Below are positions 22,601-31,220 of a stretch of DNA of 64,000 bases, piece after piece; position 1 is the stretch's first letter; each line of letters opens with the position of its first letter. The position numbers and the translations under genes were made by a program. The stretch is from the NCBI GenBank assembly GCA_009760855.2, contig WPIO01000004.1, positions 10,411,501 to 10,475,500 on the forward strand, in the 5' to 3' direction. The stretch comes from Cristatella mucedo (lineage: Eukaryota; Bryozoa; Phylactolaemata; Cristatellidae). The notes beneath the pieces are model-generated. The model was not told the origin of the DNA. It ran no database searches and saw nothing but the letters and a program-made list of their open reading frames with translations.

Positions 22601-25600
22601 CTTGCAATGGCCAAGTCCTAAACTGCCACGGTGGGAGGGTGGGTGGTTGGTGGCAGCGGCACCACCCACAGGCCACGACAGGGCAGCACGACGCGGATCC
22701 GCAAAAAGGCCAAAGGCCAAACATGGGGGCAGCGAAGGGTCGCGTCATCGGCAGGTTGGAGGGGGGAGGTTCGCTCTCGCGCATACCTTGTACACAGCGA
22801 CATACCTTGTACACAGCGACCGAGTCGCCGCCGGCTCGCTCGCTCCTCACACCAGCCGCTTCGGCGAGGGAGCTTGAAAGGCCAGCTCTGCTCACGGGCA
22901 GAGGTACGCCAATGGCGGAGCCGGCAGCGGCGGCTGCCGCGGCAGCAGCAGCCAGGTCACGGGCGTACACGCCGTGTGCGCTGGCTCTGTGGATCTTGAC
23001 GGCGTGCATGCTGGAGAATTTGCGGGTGCACATGTTGCACCCGACTAGGCAGTCCGTGTCCGACGTCACGAGCTCGGACAGCAATGAGCCATGCACCGCT
23101 GCTGCTGCGGCGGCAGCCACAGCGGCAGAAGGAACACTGTGCGACAGCCCGGCAGCATCGAGCGATGCACGCGGCGATGGCTGCATGGCGTCGGCAGCCG
23201 CGGCCTGGTACGCGGCGCCGGGCGCGAGGGGTGAAGCTGCTGTGGCGACGCCGTGCACGTGCAGCTTGTGCCTCTTGATGTAGTACTTGTTGCGGAACGG
23301 TTTCTGACAAATGTCGCAGATGTCACCACCGCTGCTGATGACACCCGAGTACATCTCTTTGCTGATGCCGCCCGCGCTCGAAGCAGCGACCGCACCGGCC
23401 ACGGGGGCTGCGATCGGCGAGACGGCAGCGGCGGCCGTCGCCGCCACGACCGCCGCGGCTCCAGCACCGGTGCGATCCGAGATGTGACCAGGCGGAGAGG
23501 CGTCCTTGGACGCCGAGGCGCCCACGCCGTCGTGGACGCCGTGAATGTTGGCTTTGTGGGTCTTCAGGAAGTACTTGTTGCAGAACTCGCGCTGGCATAT
23601 CTCGCAGTACGCCTCCGGATGGAAGATACCGGCCGCTGCCGGCAGCACTGCGCCGCCCTCGCCTCTGCTGCCCCCGTCGTCGGTCGACACGTCCATCATG
23701 CCGTGCTCCTCGTCGTGCCCACCGTCGGCGGCGTGCGTGGCGTGGTCCTCGGAGGAGGCGGCGTGCTGCACGAGCAGTTCGCTCGCCAGCCGATGGTACG
23801 CGGTGGGAAAGTCGCCCGACGCATCGGGCTGCTGCCCCGCTGCCTCGGCTCTGCAACGCAGCAACGGCGGCGCCACGAGTGGGCGTGCGTCGGCAGGACG
23901 ACGACGGCGCACGTGCGCTACGCCGCGCTCGGGCACAGGCCGAGATTCGACAGACACGAGGGATGCGCACGGCACAGGCTTCGGCCATCTCGCAGGGACA
24001 CTGCGCCAGCGCGGTTCGACCGAACAGAAATGCCGGCAGAGGGTCCGGCGCTCGGCTGGCTGCGACAATCATTCCTGACGATGCAAGCAAAAGACGACGA
24101 ACGGCACAGCCTAGCCAGTCTCGGCATTCGTCGTGTCCTCGCTAGCGACTTTGGTAACCCTTTGTCTGTTTTCGCTACTAGCCGGTCCAACCTTCGCGAC
24201 CAGCCTAAGAGGTTTGCACACAGCAAGTGCACAACTCGGTAGCAAGGTGCGCCCGTGCCTGACGTGAGCGACCAAACCGCCACATGAAGCCACTTCTCAT
24301 CAATCTGCACTGGCTAACCATCAAGCAGCGAGACGACTTACGAGTCCCTTCATTCTCTTGTGCCCATCTGCATGACATTTTTGCTAGTCAAACCTACCGT
24401 TGCGCCACCTGCTCCCATGACTCGGATCGGTGTGCGTCGAACCAAGTTCAAATCGCTCGGAGACCGTGTTTCCGTTCGCATGCTCCCATAGGCTGGAATT
24501 CACTCCCGACTGACATCCCGTCATCTGATTTGACAAACGACACTTGAAAAGAAGCTAGAAAACCTAGCCTTTGAGCTGCACGAACCATCCTTTGCGTGCT
24601 TGTGCGCTCTGACACCGTGCAGTGCTATAACAAACCAGTTGCCATTCTTAGTTTCAGCACACATAAAGTGCCCAGAAAAGAGATTCTGTTTCCTTGGGAT
24701 GCATGTCATTATTATTATTATCATTATTATTATCGGTAACTCCCTCTGGCTAGCAAATGCTAAGCGTTCCTAAGCTACCTGAAAGGCTCCACGACCACGG
24801 CCACCAAGTTACTGTTACGCAGCTCTCATTATCCATAGCCGACAAAAGATGCAGCCGTGGTTGTGCAACACCAGGAAGGCTACAAGCCTTCTCTATCTCT
24901 TCCCCCACCGGGAGGTGATCTGCCTGATTTCCTTTCCATATGACATCTCAAACGATTGCATCAGGGGCTCTAAATGTCAACTGGCATTTCAAAAGAAGCT
25001 TGACACTTGGCGATGGCATGAGTGGGCCTCATTGCGACGTTAGCCCATCTACCACCTACCTTCTTATTGACCCAACCAACAACTGCCTCTTTGTTTGGAG
25101 GGGATTCAAAACAAAGCAGTTACAGGAGTGCACGGGACCATCCAGCTGGCCACAGCAAGCTAAGGTAGCAAACCTGTCCAGCTTATTATTATTATTATTA
25201 TTATAATACAGCCTTGTGAATAATAACAACAATAGCCCATTTGCATAGTAACACACTTATTACAACCAGATCTCTGGCACTATGCACTTAGACAAGCAGC
25301 ACAGGAAGCATTATCAACTGACTAGTGATAATCTGATGTGCATACATTGCAGCATGCACATGTGCAAAGCAGTGCGATTCACATGGATGAAGTGTGAGCA
25401 GCCAGGTGAGGTGAATGCTGCACTGCAGACAGGACAGCTTCAGCGCAGCACAATGCAAAATGAGCAGAGCTGACTCTCGGGTAGATGGAGGAGGAGGAGG
25501 AAGGGGACATGGAGGCAGTGCAGGATGACCGGATGCTCTGGTTTCAGAGCCAATAGGCAGTCTTGCTTTGGTGGGTAACTTGGCAAGCATCTTCGATGCT

Positions 25601-27540
25601 GTCTTTTGCTACCTCAATGAAGCCGCGCCACACATCAGACTAATGAGTAACCTATGTCCATTCGGTGGATGAGCCATTGTGCATTATTCATCGCTCACGC
25701 AGGCCGGGCGGTGGGCTCAAGCTTCGGACGCTTACTTCAGGTGAACACAGCGTTCGTGCCGCTCCAGCGACTGCCTTGTGCCGAAGCCCAGGCCGCAGAG
25801 ATGACAGGCAAAGCCTGGCTGGGGCGCTCGGTCAATTGGATCGTGGGTCGCCGGCACTTCGGAGGCGACGCCATCCACGTCATCGTCGTCCTCGTGCTGT
25901 GCAGACGTCTGCGGCAGCTTGGCGTCGAGCTCCTGCGAGAGGAAGCCACGAGGCAGAAGATGACGATTCTGCGCCTGAAGCTCATCGAGGCCTTAGCAAG
26001 GGTGGCGGCGGGGGAAGGCATCGCGGCCCTCTGCAGCCGCTTCCGAAGCCTGAGCAGCCTGCCAGTTGCATGTCGTGCATTCGATGATAAGGCATGTAAC
26101 ATAGCAAGGCTGCGAACAATGTAGCGGAGGCAACACAAGTTGGGAGGTGAGCACGGTTTGACTAGCTAAGATGGGTGCAGTTTGACTAGCAAAGGTGGGT
26201 GCGGTTTGGCTAGTAAACCTGTGGCAAGTAGAACAAGGCTAAAACCATAAGCCAGAAATGAGGCAGACCGATCAGGCAATGGAAGCAGGCATCTGAAGTC
26301 ACTTAGCGGCGAGCAAGCATGACGAAACGAGTGATGCCATAGCCAAGAGGGCAAGCCATCACCCAGCCTTAAATTTAAAAAAGGGCCCAGCTAATCCAGC
26401 AGGCTGCTGACACCACTCCTGCAGATCAGCCAAGTGACCAGGGAGTAGCATAGCAAACCAAGTCTTAGGCTTGTGTCTACAGTTCAATTGGAAGCAATAA
26501 CGATTGCTTTTAAAGCACGATGCATGGCTCAAACACAGATTTTCTGTGACGAGATTCAAATGCTATTGAGCCGGTTAGAGACCTTTGGCACTGACCACTG
26601 AGTGTATAGCATTAGGATATTGTACGGCAAAAAATAAGACTAGCTCCAGTGCGTCTCACAGATTGATCGCCTTCCAGGCCGTTTCCAAGTTATCACCCGG
26701 GTTCCACAGCAAGCCTAACATGAGTGAAATATTAGCATCGGCCTGCCTCCAATCTTCCAATTTATTTTGGCTATCACTCCTGATTACAACGGGGGGGGGG
26801 GAGAGGAGGAGGAGGAGCAGGAGGAAAAATAAGGAAATGAATGCTGCAGATGTCACGGCCCAGCAGGCGGGTGCCTTGATTAGGGGGCAGGTTGGCTCAC
26901 AGGTTCAAATCACTTTCTCAGCAATTTCTCCGGCCCGACTGAAGCTAATGTGAGGGAAGGAACCCCACATCGATAACCAATGCACCACCACATTTCTACA
27001 GCCGGCTGACACAAGCCAGATTGGCAGAGCCTTGCACTAAAAGGCCACTGCAGCTAGCTAGCTCCTGCTCCACGTTAAAACACATGCTGAAGTGTCACAG
27101 TCAAACGCGATCAGGGTGATGCATAGATAAGTGCAGTACATTTGGGGGTCACCGCACAATCATTCAGTACAGTCAATGGCTCGCTAAAATTTCAACTACC
27201 CACGATACTACTCTACAAAGGACAGTCATAAAATGCACGGTCAGACAATGAATAGAATTCCGGCCGCTTTGATAGCACTTCATTGTCTGCGAGCAGCTGC
27301 AGACATCGCGACACGCAGCAAAGTCTGGGTGGAGTTACTTCATATTCAAACTTACAACAAAAAGGCTTGTGTTTACCGGCTAACAGGGTAGCTGCATGCC
27401 TTCCTCTTTCATTCGAGGGTGCGGCAGCAGCCCCGACCGATCCGACGAACCAATTTCCGCTAGCGGCATTTACAGAAACTGCAATTTGCTTCGGGAGCGA
27501 TTTTCGAGCGAATCAGGCTCTGCCAGTTATCGCAGGATTC

Positions 27541-27613
<73 letters not shown>

Positions 27614-28532
27614 CCCTCTTCCACCCCCCCCAAAGCAGCACCACATTGTCCACCGTGTCATGCAGCCTATGCAAGTCTTCAGCAGTCCTTATAACTGGCA
27701 GGGCAGCGGGAACAAGGATTGCAGCATCTCACGAGAAGACGTCATGATCAACCACACGGCGTCCGAAGGCCATTGGGCTGCCGCTGCAGTTTTGCTAAAG
27801 CTTGAGGGAGGGTTGAGGAGGCCGACGACTGTACAGATCTGCTTCTAGTCAAGCAGTAGAGCTCAAAAGGTGGCTTAGCCTGCAAGCAAATTCCAAAGGC
27901 AGCACTGAATAGGCCACTTAAACCACACAAATTCTTTGCTAATCAAACACGGCCCTCTGCAGACAGATAAAGCCCAATTTTGTTATAGCTCTTAACCAGG
28001 GTACTCGACAAAGCACAGGAAACGAAGCTGGCCACATTCACCGACCACAGAGAGGTGGGTGGGGGCCAAACCACCCGAAGCAGCAGCAAACCGGCTCACT
28101 TTATGTTGCAAAAGAAAGCTAAGCACCCGGCACTCCCACTCAAAGGAACGGCAAAACTCGTGTGCCTGCACACACTAGTATACAAATGCACAGCCGATGA
28201 CATACAACATGCACACATATGCCGGCATGTGTGAGCACGAATGCTATTCAGGCACGTTGTAATGGACGACGTTGCTGCACGGAGAGCTGGCACTTCAGGC
28301 AGGCTCTTTCTGACCACTGCTGCTGCTGCTTCCAGCGGCAGCAGGAGCCGGCAGGTCGGTCGTAGCTTTTTACCTTGGACTCGGTCAGCAGTGGCCTGTG
28401 CTGGCCTCCACCAGCAGCAGGCGGTGACAGGTCGACCAGGCTGACACGGTTTGGCTTCGATTGCTTCCGGCGGCTTCCCTTTGTTGGGTCCATGACCTTG
28501 GAAGTTTCCTCATCAAGCCGCATGATTACCAT
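12814..28532 (-). CDS. Seven-exon gene for a large C2H2 zinc-finger protein with an N-terminal RRKQ motif (complete gene model)
   Basis: This entry spans the whole coding region, which is join(12814..13506, 16923..17273, 17483..18402, 18494..18923, 22806..23850, 25736..25974, 28374..28532) on the complement. Every intron starts GT and ends AG, and the phases are consistent (0, 2, 0, 1, 0, 0). The total is 3,837 nt, or 1,278 residues plus TAG. Seen: RRKQSKP at residues 21-27; C2H2 fingers starting near residues 110, 215, 311, 404, 635, 723, 975, 1013, 1066 and 1119; and a C2HC-like finger near 887. Linkers are long and rich in Ala, Gly and Ser, so the fingers are not a tandem KRAB-type array. 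Known: RRKQxxP at the N-terminus of SALL, BCL11, FOG and ZNF423 binds RBBP4/7 of the NuRD deacetylase complex. Inferred: a nuclear DNA-binding repressor. I could not match it to a named orthologue. The model comes from sequence only, so extra or alternative exons are possible. Confidence 0.85.
13573..13652. repeat. (GA)n microsatellite just upstream of the last exon
   Basis: About 80 bases of GA, about 70 bases from the acceptor of exon 7. On the transcribed minus strand it reads (CT)n, so it forms a pyrimidine tract upstream of the splice acceptor. Confidence 0.98.
14218..14393 (-). mobile_element. SINE 2 copy with duplicated tail
   Basis: The minus strand has the head CCGTAAGGTGCTCACTCTTC, the body 'ggcaatcctttattgccg' and a tail. 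The tail block (GAGGCT...TTGAATAAGC) occurs twice in a row, at 14,218-14,243 and 14,250-14,276. Confidence 0.75.
14822..15805 (-). mobile_element. LINE A fragment in intron 6-7
   Basis: The minus-strand frame pieces include KTNLVMGTPSVIQKLERLMLK, NSAARLVCRECRSCHITPLL and FKKKLKTYLF, in the same order as in the copy at 8.8-10.0 kb. The copy ends with an AAGCGC...GAGGGCGC tail and (ATT)n at 14,826-14,841. It sits in the intron between exons 6 and 7 of the zinc-finger gene, in the same orientation. Confidence 0.85.
16923..17273 (-). CDS. Exon 6: two C2H2 fingers, frame-neutral exon
   Basis: This 351-nt exon encodes residues 932-1048. The acceptor is 'tctagctcacccag' and the donor is GCACG|GTAAGC. 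Both ends are phase 0, so skipping it would remove exactly 117 residues without a frameshift. Fingers: C975, C978, H991, H996 (CSRCDYKTPWLSNIYSHEQR) and C1013, C1016, H1029, H1034 (CTVCLRTFSYEHSLMRHM). The first has the x-Y-K-T pattern common in fingers of multi-finger regulators. The intron before it is 209 bases; the intron after it is about 3.4 kb and contains LINE, SINE and (GA)n repeats. Confidence 0.85.
17483..18402 (-). CDS. Exon 5: two C2H2 fingers and one C2HC-like finger
   Basis: This 920-nt exon encodes residues 626-931 and two bases of codon 625. The acceptor is 'gtgtgggtttgcag' and the donor is CAGAAG|GTGTGT in phase 0. Fingers: C635, C638, H651, H656 (CDQCQKSFTSFHALKAHK); C723, C726, H739, H744 (CDICNKELCNKYFLRTHK, ending HGI); and C887, C890, H903, C905. 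The last one has a short H-x-C end, so it is atypical. The second finger is a close relative of the NKYFLKTHK finger in exon 3, which suggests an internal duplication. The direct peptide repeat ERFQSSERFQSSERSGSS, at about residues 806-823, matches a short tandem DNA repeat near 17,820-17,870. Confidence 0.88.
18494..18923 (-). CDS. Exon 4: Gly/Ala/Pro-rich linker without fingers, possibly a skippable exon
   Basis: This 430-nt exon encodes residues 482-624 plus one base. The acceptor is 'cgatcttttgtag' in phase 0. The donor is AAAAG|GTAGGG in phase 1. The peptide is rich in Gly, Ala, Pro and Ser, has no Cys-x2-Cys pair and is probably disordered. The length is not a multiple of three, so simple skipping would break the frame. 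Skipping combined with the second donor of exon 3 restores it. Only 91 bases separate this exon from the next, far shorter than most introns of the gene. Confidence 0.75.
19165..19720 (-). mobile_element. LINE A fragment in intron 3-4
   Basis: Diverged relatives of the LINE A C-terminal blocks are present on the minus strand, with SFGDHTFSLHAHEAWNSLPT at 19,270-19,330 and the conserved tract before it. Several frame breaks are present, and the 3' tail is absent. Confidence 0.7.
19840..20085. other. GC-rich block inside intron 3-4
   Basis: All three minus-strand frames and one plus-strand frame are largely open across this GC-rich block. The plus frame includes a helix-like segment with LGEVLLDLQQLLEAA, but no family is recognised. 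It could be an unannotated alternative exon or chance openness due to composition. Confidence 0.25.
20886..20903. promoter_or_regulatory. 18-bp perfect palindrome with a CRE core
   Basis: GTAGGTGACGTCACCTAC reads the same on both strands and contains TGACGTCA, the full cAMP-response (CREB/ATF) element. It lies in the intron between exons 3 and 4. Binding is not shown. Confidence 0.5.
21030..21150 (-). mobile_element. Tc1/mariner transposase relic
   Basis: The minus strand encodes KWPSQTPDLNPI, the conserved block around the second catalytic Asp of Tc1-type DDE transposases, followed by stop codons. Only the C-terminal region is recognisable. It lies in the intron between exons 3 and 4. Confidence 0.7.
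21160..21575 (+). mobile_element. Tc1/mariner transposase relic, opposite orientation
   Basis: The plus strand encodes SQLPDLNPTERLWSDFGRRLR, with the Asp and the following Glu-Arg-Leu-Trp typical of Tc1 C-termini. After a frameshift it encodes EETTRALMASMP, matching the usual final helix. It is interrupted and inactive. Confidence 0.75.
21655..21803 (-). mobile_element. SINE 1 copy in intron 3-4
   Basis: This copy is complete in the minus orientation, from CTGGTTTGGCCCAGTGGTTA to TATACAAATAATT, with a GGGCTCGAGCCCC B-box region. It has an internal insertion of about 20 bases relative to other copies. Confidence 0.8.
22782..22819 (-). promoter_or_regulatory. Tandem 19-bp duplication with two splice donors
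   Basis: The plus strand carries two exact copies of 'cataccttgtacacagcga' (22,782-22,800 and 22,801-22,819). On the minus strand each copy reads TACAAG|GTATG. The first donor (intron from 22,805) ends exon 3 in phase 0, and the second (intron from 22,786) ends it in phase 1. No stop lies between them, so the longer version adds 19 nt. The frame consequences are described in the findings. Confidence 0.75.
22806..23850 (-). CDS. Exon 3: three C2H2 fingers in Ala-rich linkers
   Basis: This 1,045-nt exon encodes residues 134-481 plus the last base of codon 133. The acceptor is 'gctgcgttgcag'. Fingers: C215, C218, H231, H236 (CEICQREFCNKYFLKTHK); C311, C314, H327, H332 (CDICQKPFRNKYYIKRHK); and C404, C407, H420, H425 (CNMCTRKFSSMHAVKIHR). 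Each ends H-G-V after the last His. A His/Asp/Glu-rich segment precedes the first finger, and several runs of seven or more alanines separate the fingers. The first donor is AAG|GTATGT at 22,806/22,805 in phase 0, which fits exon 4. A second donor 19 bases downstream is described separately. The frame stays open upstream to 24,068, but that part lies before the acceptor and is probably intron. Confidence 0.88.
23851..25735 (-). other. Intron 2-3
   Basis: Starts GTAAGC and ends TTGCAG. It contains the antisense LINE A end (24,275-24,736) and an (ATT)n tract at 25,182-25,206. The remainder has no recognised feature. Confidence 0.65.
24275..24736 (+). mobile_element. LINE A 3' end in intron 2-3, antisense to the gene
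   Basis: The frame starts with MKPLLINLHWLTIKQRDDLR and includes a FRSHAPIGWNSLPTDIPSS block, both typical of the C-terminus of this LINE. It ends with a (ATT)n tail at 24,706-24,735. Confidence 0.75.
25736..25974 (-). CDS. Exon 2: acidic stretch and first C2H2 finger
   Basis: This exon encodes residues 54-132 plus two bases of codon 133. The acceptor is 'gagcttcag', with a pyrimidine-rich tract and a CTAAG branch-point-like site about 20 bases upstream. The frame carries EDDDD near residue 81 and then a finger CHLCGLGFGTRQSLERHERC, with zinc ligands C110, C113, H126 and H131 (C-x2-C-x12-H-x4-H). The donor is GTAAGC in phase 2. The next exon supplies one base, making an AAA lysine codon. If the intron is not removed the frame reads AAG then TAA, so retention would end the protein at 133 residues. 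A second acceptor 17 bases upstream (ctaag, exon from 25,991) is in phase 1 and would not fit exon 1. The opposite strand is open over this region, but nothing recognisable is encoded there. Confidence 0.75.
25975..28373 (-). other. Intron 1-2
   Basis: Starts GTAAAA and ends TTCAG. It contains a short G-run and GGA-rich tract (26,791-26,820), a weak SINE-like stretch at 26,850-26,990 and (CT)n at 27,543-27,612. Nothing else is recognised. Confidence 0.6.
27543..27612. repeat. (CT)n microsatellite in intron 1-2
   Basis: About 70 bases of CT, followed by C-rich sequence. Confidence 0.98.
28374..28532 (-). CDS. Exon 1 (coding): start codon and RRKQSKP motif
   Basis: This exon encodes residues 1-53. 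The ATG at 28,532 has G at -3 and G at +4, and an in-frame TAG lies one codon upstream, so it is the natural start. Met4 and Met14 are alternative starts, and Met14 brings the motif closer to the N-terminus as in SALL and BCL11. RRKQSKP occupies residues 21-27 and is followed by a basic and polar stretch, then a Pro/Ala/Gly-rich stretch. The exon ends in phase 0 at TCCAAG, before the donor GTAAAA. A short first exon carrying this motif, followed by a second exon with an acidic stretch and one finger, is the arrangement known for SALL and BCL11 genes. A 5' untranslated exon may be spliced in just upstream, where 'ctgactag' ends 3 bp before the ATG. Confidence 0.75.
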
Positions 28533-30711
28533 AGCCTAGTCAGGCTCTCTCTCCTCCCAGTCCTGCCGACTTCGGCACCGACGACTTAGCAGCACGGGGA
28601 GGTCGGCGGCAGAGGCTGCAGAAGAGAGGCGCCAGACTGCTACTCAGCAAAAAGGTGGCACAGTGCTCACAGAGACACCTCACCGCCCGACGAAGCGCCC
28701 GACGAAGCGTGCGACAAACGACCGCAGCGCTGAAGCGCCACGTGCTCTCGACTCTTCCAGCTAGCAGCAGCCTGGTGTTTGCAAACGAGTCCAAAAGAAA
28801 AGACGAAAACGGACGATGCACTCCTTTCACCCGACCAGACAACCGTGGGGTGGGTGGGTGGTAGGCTCATCGAGTCACGAGGATGCTGTGCCGAGCTATT
28901 AATGCATGCAACACAATTTGCCGGCTTGCTCACTGCCCTACCTGCACATCAAAGCCCCAAACCGATGATGGCCACAAGCTGATAAAAGTGTGAAGAGAGC
29001 CTCCCCCCTGAGAGCAGTAAAATAAAAAGGCTAGCGCATCGGCACGACCGAGAAGCCAGTCAAGAGGTGACAGAGGTGCCGGTCGAAGCAACCGAGGTGC
29101 TGCCGACATGGCAGCCAGCCAGCGGCCGCAGGTTGGGCGGCCGGCAGCAGCGCTGCCAGAGCCGCTGCTTCCGGCACCTGCAGCGCTGCATGCACCTACG
29201 TAGGCAGGCACGCAGTGGCCATACCAAACTCACGACAGGCACTCGGCCACCTGAGAGACCGGATGTGCCACTATAGAACAACCGGGCTGGGCAGCACAGA
29301 AAAAGATAGACAAAACCAACAAGAACCGTGAGTCAAAGCTGCCGACACCGCCCTGCCCTCAATCGGACTCGGTCTGGCCCATCAGGCTGCTTGCGAACGT
29401 CTCCCGTCAGGCTGCAACGGGCCTCTGCACCCGATGCCTGCCTGCACCGGCTGCCACCACGTGACATGGAAGGGAGCAGCGGCCCGGCAGAGCAGCCAGA
29501 GAAGGTGCAGCCCGAGTCGGTCGCGCGACGCGAGCTCTGGGCTCCGACTGGTGAGCGTTGCTAAAACATAACTGCCGGGACAAGGTAGTGACAGGTGCCA
29601 GATGGCAAGCAAACGAAATGGGAGTGAAGAAAGCTTCTATAGAGCCGCTTGCCATGTGTCTCAAGAAATGGGAAAAAGTTGTCAACGACGACCATTGGGT
29701 GATCTTCTCTCCTCCTGCTGCCACGACACAGGCAGTGAAGCAAGCCTTTCCGGCCGGCCTGCACAGCTACTTCTGTGCTACTGCCTCGAATGTCAGTCCT
29801 ACTCGGCAACGCTTCTCACTTTCCCTTGTCACACAGGACTCTCTCGGCAATACGCTTGGGCCTTAGGGCATTATTACCAGAACACATAGATAACCGATAA
29901 ACCCAATCAAATGCAAGCTACATTCGAGTCACACACACGGCATTGTGTACGAAAACACCCATGGACATCAGCACGAAGTACAAAGTACTAGAACGTTCTA
30001 GAGTCTAGTTTCGGTTGAAAGTTCTAGAACGGCACACTAACAAGCCAAGACACATGTGAGATGCAGCTGCCACTAGGCAACCGCTTAACTGCAGAAGTGG
30101 CAAAAAACCAACAACGTGCGGGCATTACTTGAAAGAACAAAAGAACCGGCACACTGTAAGCAAGCATGTAAAGCCAGCGCAAAACAAGGTGAGTCACAGA
30201 CTTTTCCCAGCAGCTTCACCCTACTGGTAGTCACAAATCAGGGATAACAGAGCCCCCCCAGAGCATCTCTAGAAGAATATGTCGCTCGTGGAATGAGGAA
30301 CTGCTCTGGCCAAAGTGGGGGCACGATTGTTCTATCGGCCTGCAGGCAGGCCATGACCACAGCTCGGCTCACTGTAAGGTCTAGCTAGCTGCGAGGTTCG
30401 AAAATGAGGACCAGCTTTTTTGACAAATGGCACTAGACCTAGCTGTCAGACAGCCTAGAATCCAACAGTGCCGGTGCTGTACCGAACTGTCGTCGATGTG
30501 CTGCACCTACTAGCAGCAACAGCTGGTATACGACTACAAAACTTAAAAGTTATACGATCGACATGCGATCGATCCATGATAGATAAATTCCTCAACGGAG
30601 CACCAGCAACACTGACGTCGACAGACCAGTTTCGGCCCAGCGGCCTCCCAAAATAAGTCAGCTTATAAGCAGCACCTAAGTAAGGGGAACCAATTAAATC
30701 CTGCCGTTTCA
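28533..30711. other. Upstream of the start codon, nothing certain
   Basis: Moderately GC-rich. On the minus strand 'gcctgcctacgtag' near 29,200 and CAG|GTAGGG at about 28,950 could bound a 5' untranslated exon, but this is speculative. HSE-like palindromes lie at 29,988-30,030. Confidence 0.3.
29988..30030. promoter_or_regulatory. Heat-shock-element-like palindromes
   Basis: CTAGAACGTTCTAG (29,988-30,001) and GTTCTAGAAC (30,021-30,030) both contain inverted GAA/TTC pairs like heat-shock-factor sites. They lie about 1.5 kb upstream of the start codon of the zinc-finger gene. Confidence 0.3.
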
Positions 30712-31187
30712 CACTAGTCAAACCTCCAGCCTATCTTTCAGAGATACTACCCCATCAGGCAAAGCATCGTACCACTCGCTTTTCGGAATCCAACAGTCTA
30801 GAAATACCTCGTACAAACCTTAAATCCTTTGGAGACCGTGCATTTAGCTCGTATGCTCCCACAGCCTGGAACTCCCTCCCGACCTGCATCAGAACATCCC
30901 CTGACCTGACCACATTTAAAAGAAACTTAAAAACATACCTATTTAGGACAGCATTTAGTGGGTCCTTGTGATTTGTCCTCGATGTGCTTATGCGTGCTGA
31001 CACTGTTCATGCTGCCACTAACCACATTTGCATGCTGACCCAGTGCATGTAACCCCTAACCATGTTATTCATTTTGTTTGTTTTTCAAGCATGATTTTAC
31101 TTACTATTCTATTGCGTATCACTTTGCAGCAAATGTAAAGCGCCTAGAAAGAGATTAAGTTCTCTGAGGGCGCTTTATCAAGTGCAA

Positions 31188-31218
<31 letters not shown>
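30712..31218 (+). mobile_element. LINE A 3' end with intact tail
   Basis: The sequence covers the C-terminal blocks (KSFGDRAFSSYAPTAWNSLP-like) and the 3' untranslated region, with ATGTAAAGCGCCTAGAAAG, TTCTCTGAGGGCGC and a (ATT)n tail at 31,188-31,218. This tail is the best reference for comparison with SINE 1. Confidence 0.85.
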
Positions 31219-31220
31219 AA

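Larger units (their letters stand above)
18924..22805 (-). other. Intron 3-4
   Basis: The 3.9-kb intron contains LINE A (19,165-19,720), a GC-rich block (19,840-20,085), two Tc1 relics (21,030-21,575), a SINE 1 (21,655-21,803) and GC-rich DNA without recognised content (22,020-22,780). Confidence 0.7.

Noticed and set aside
23851-24068. Upstream extension of exon 3 to an ATG at 24,068
   Set aside because: The first about 70 codons are Arg/Pro-rich and unlike the rest. A good acceptor at 23,850 has exactly the phase needed to join exon 2.
23253-24242. Plus-strand open frame of 329 codons
   Set aside because: It is the reverse of exon 3 and its upstream GC-rich intron. The zinc-finger pattern is on the minus strand, and the plus frame is rich in Arg/His/Ala as expected for an antisense shadow.
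25654-26124. Plus-strand frame of 156 codons
   Set aside because: It overlaps exon 2 of the zinc-finger gene, whose minus-strand frame has a clear C2H2 finger and splice sites. The plus frame shows no domain.
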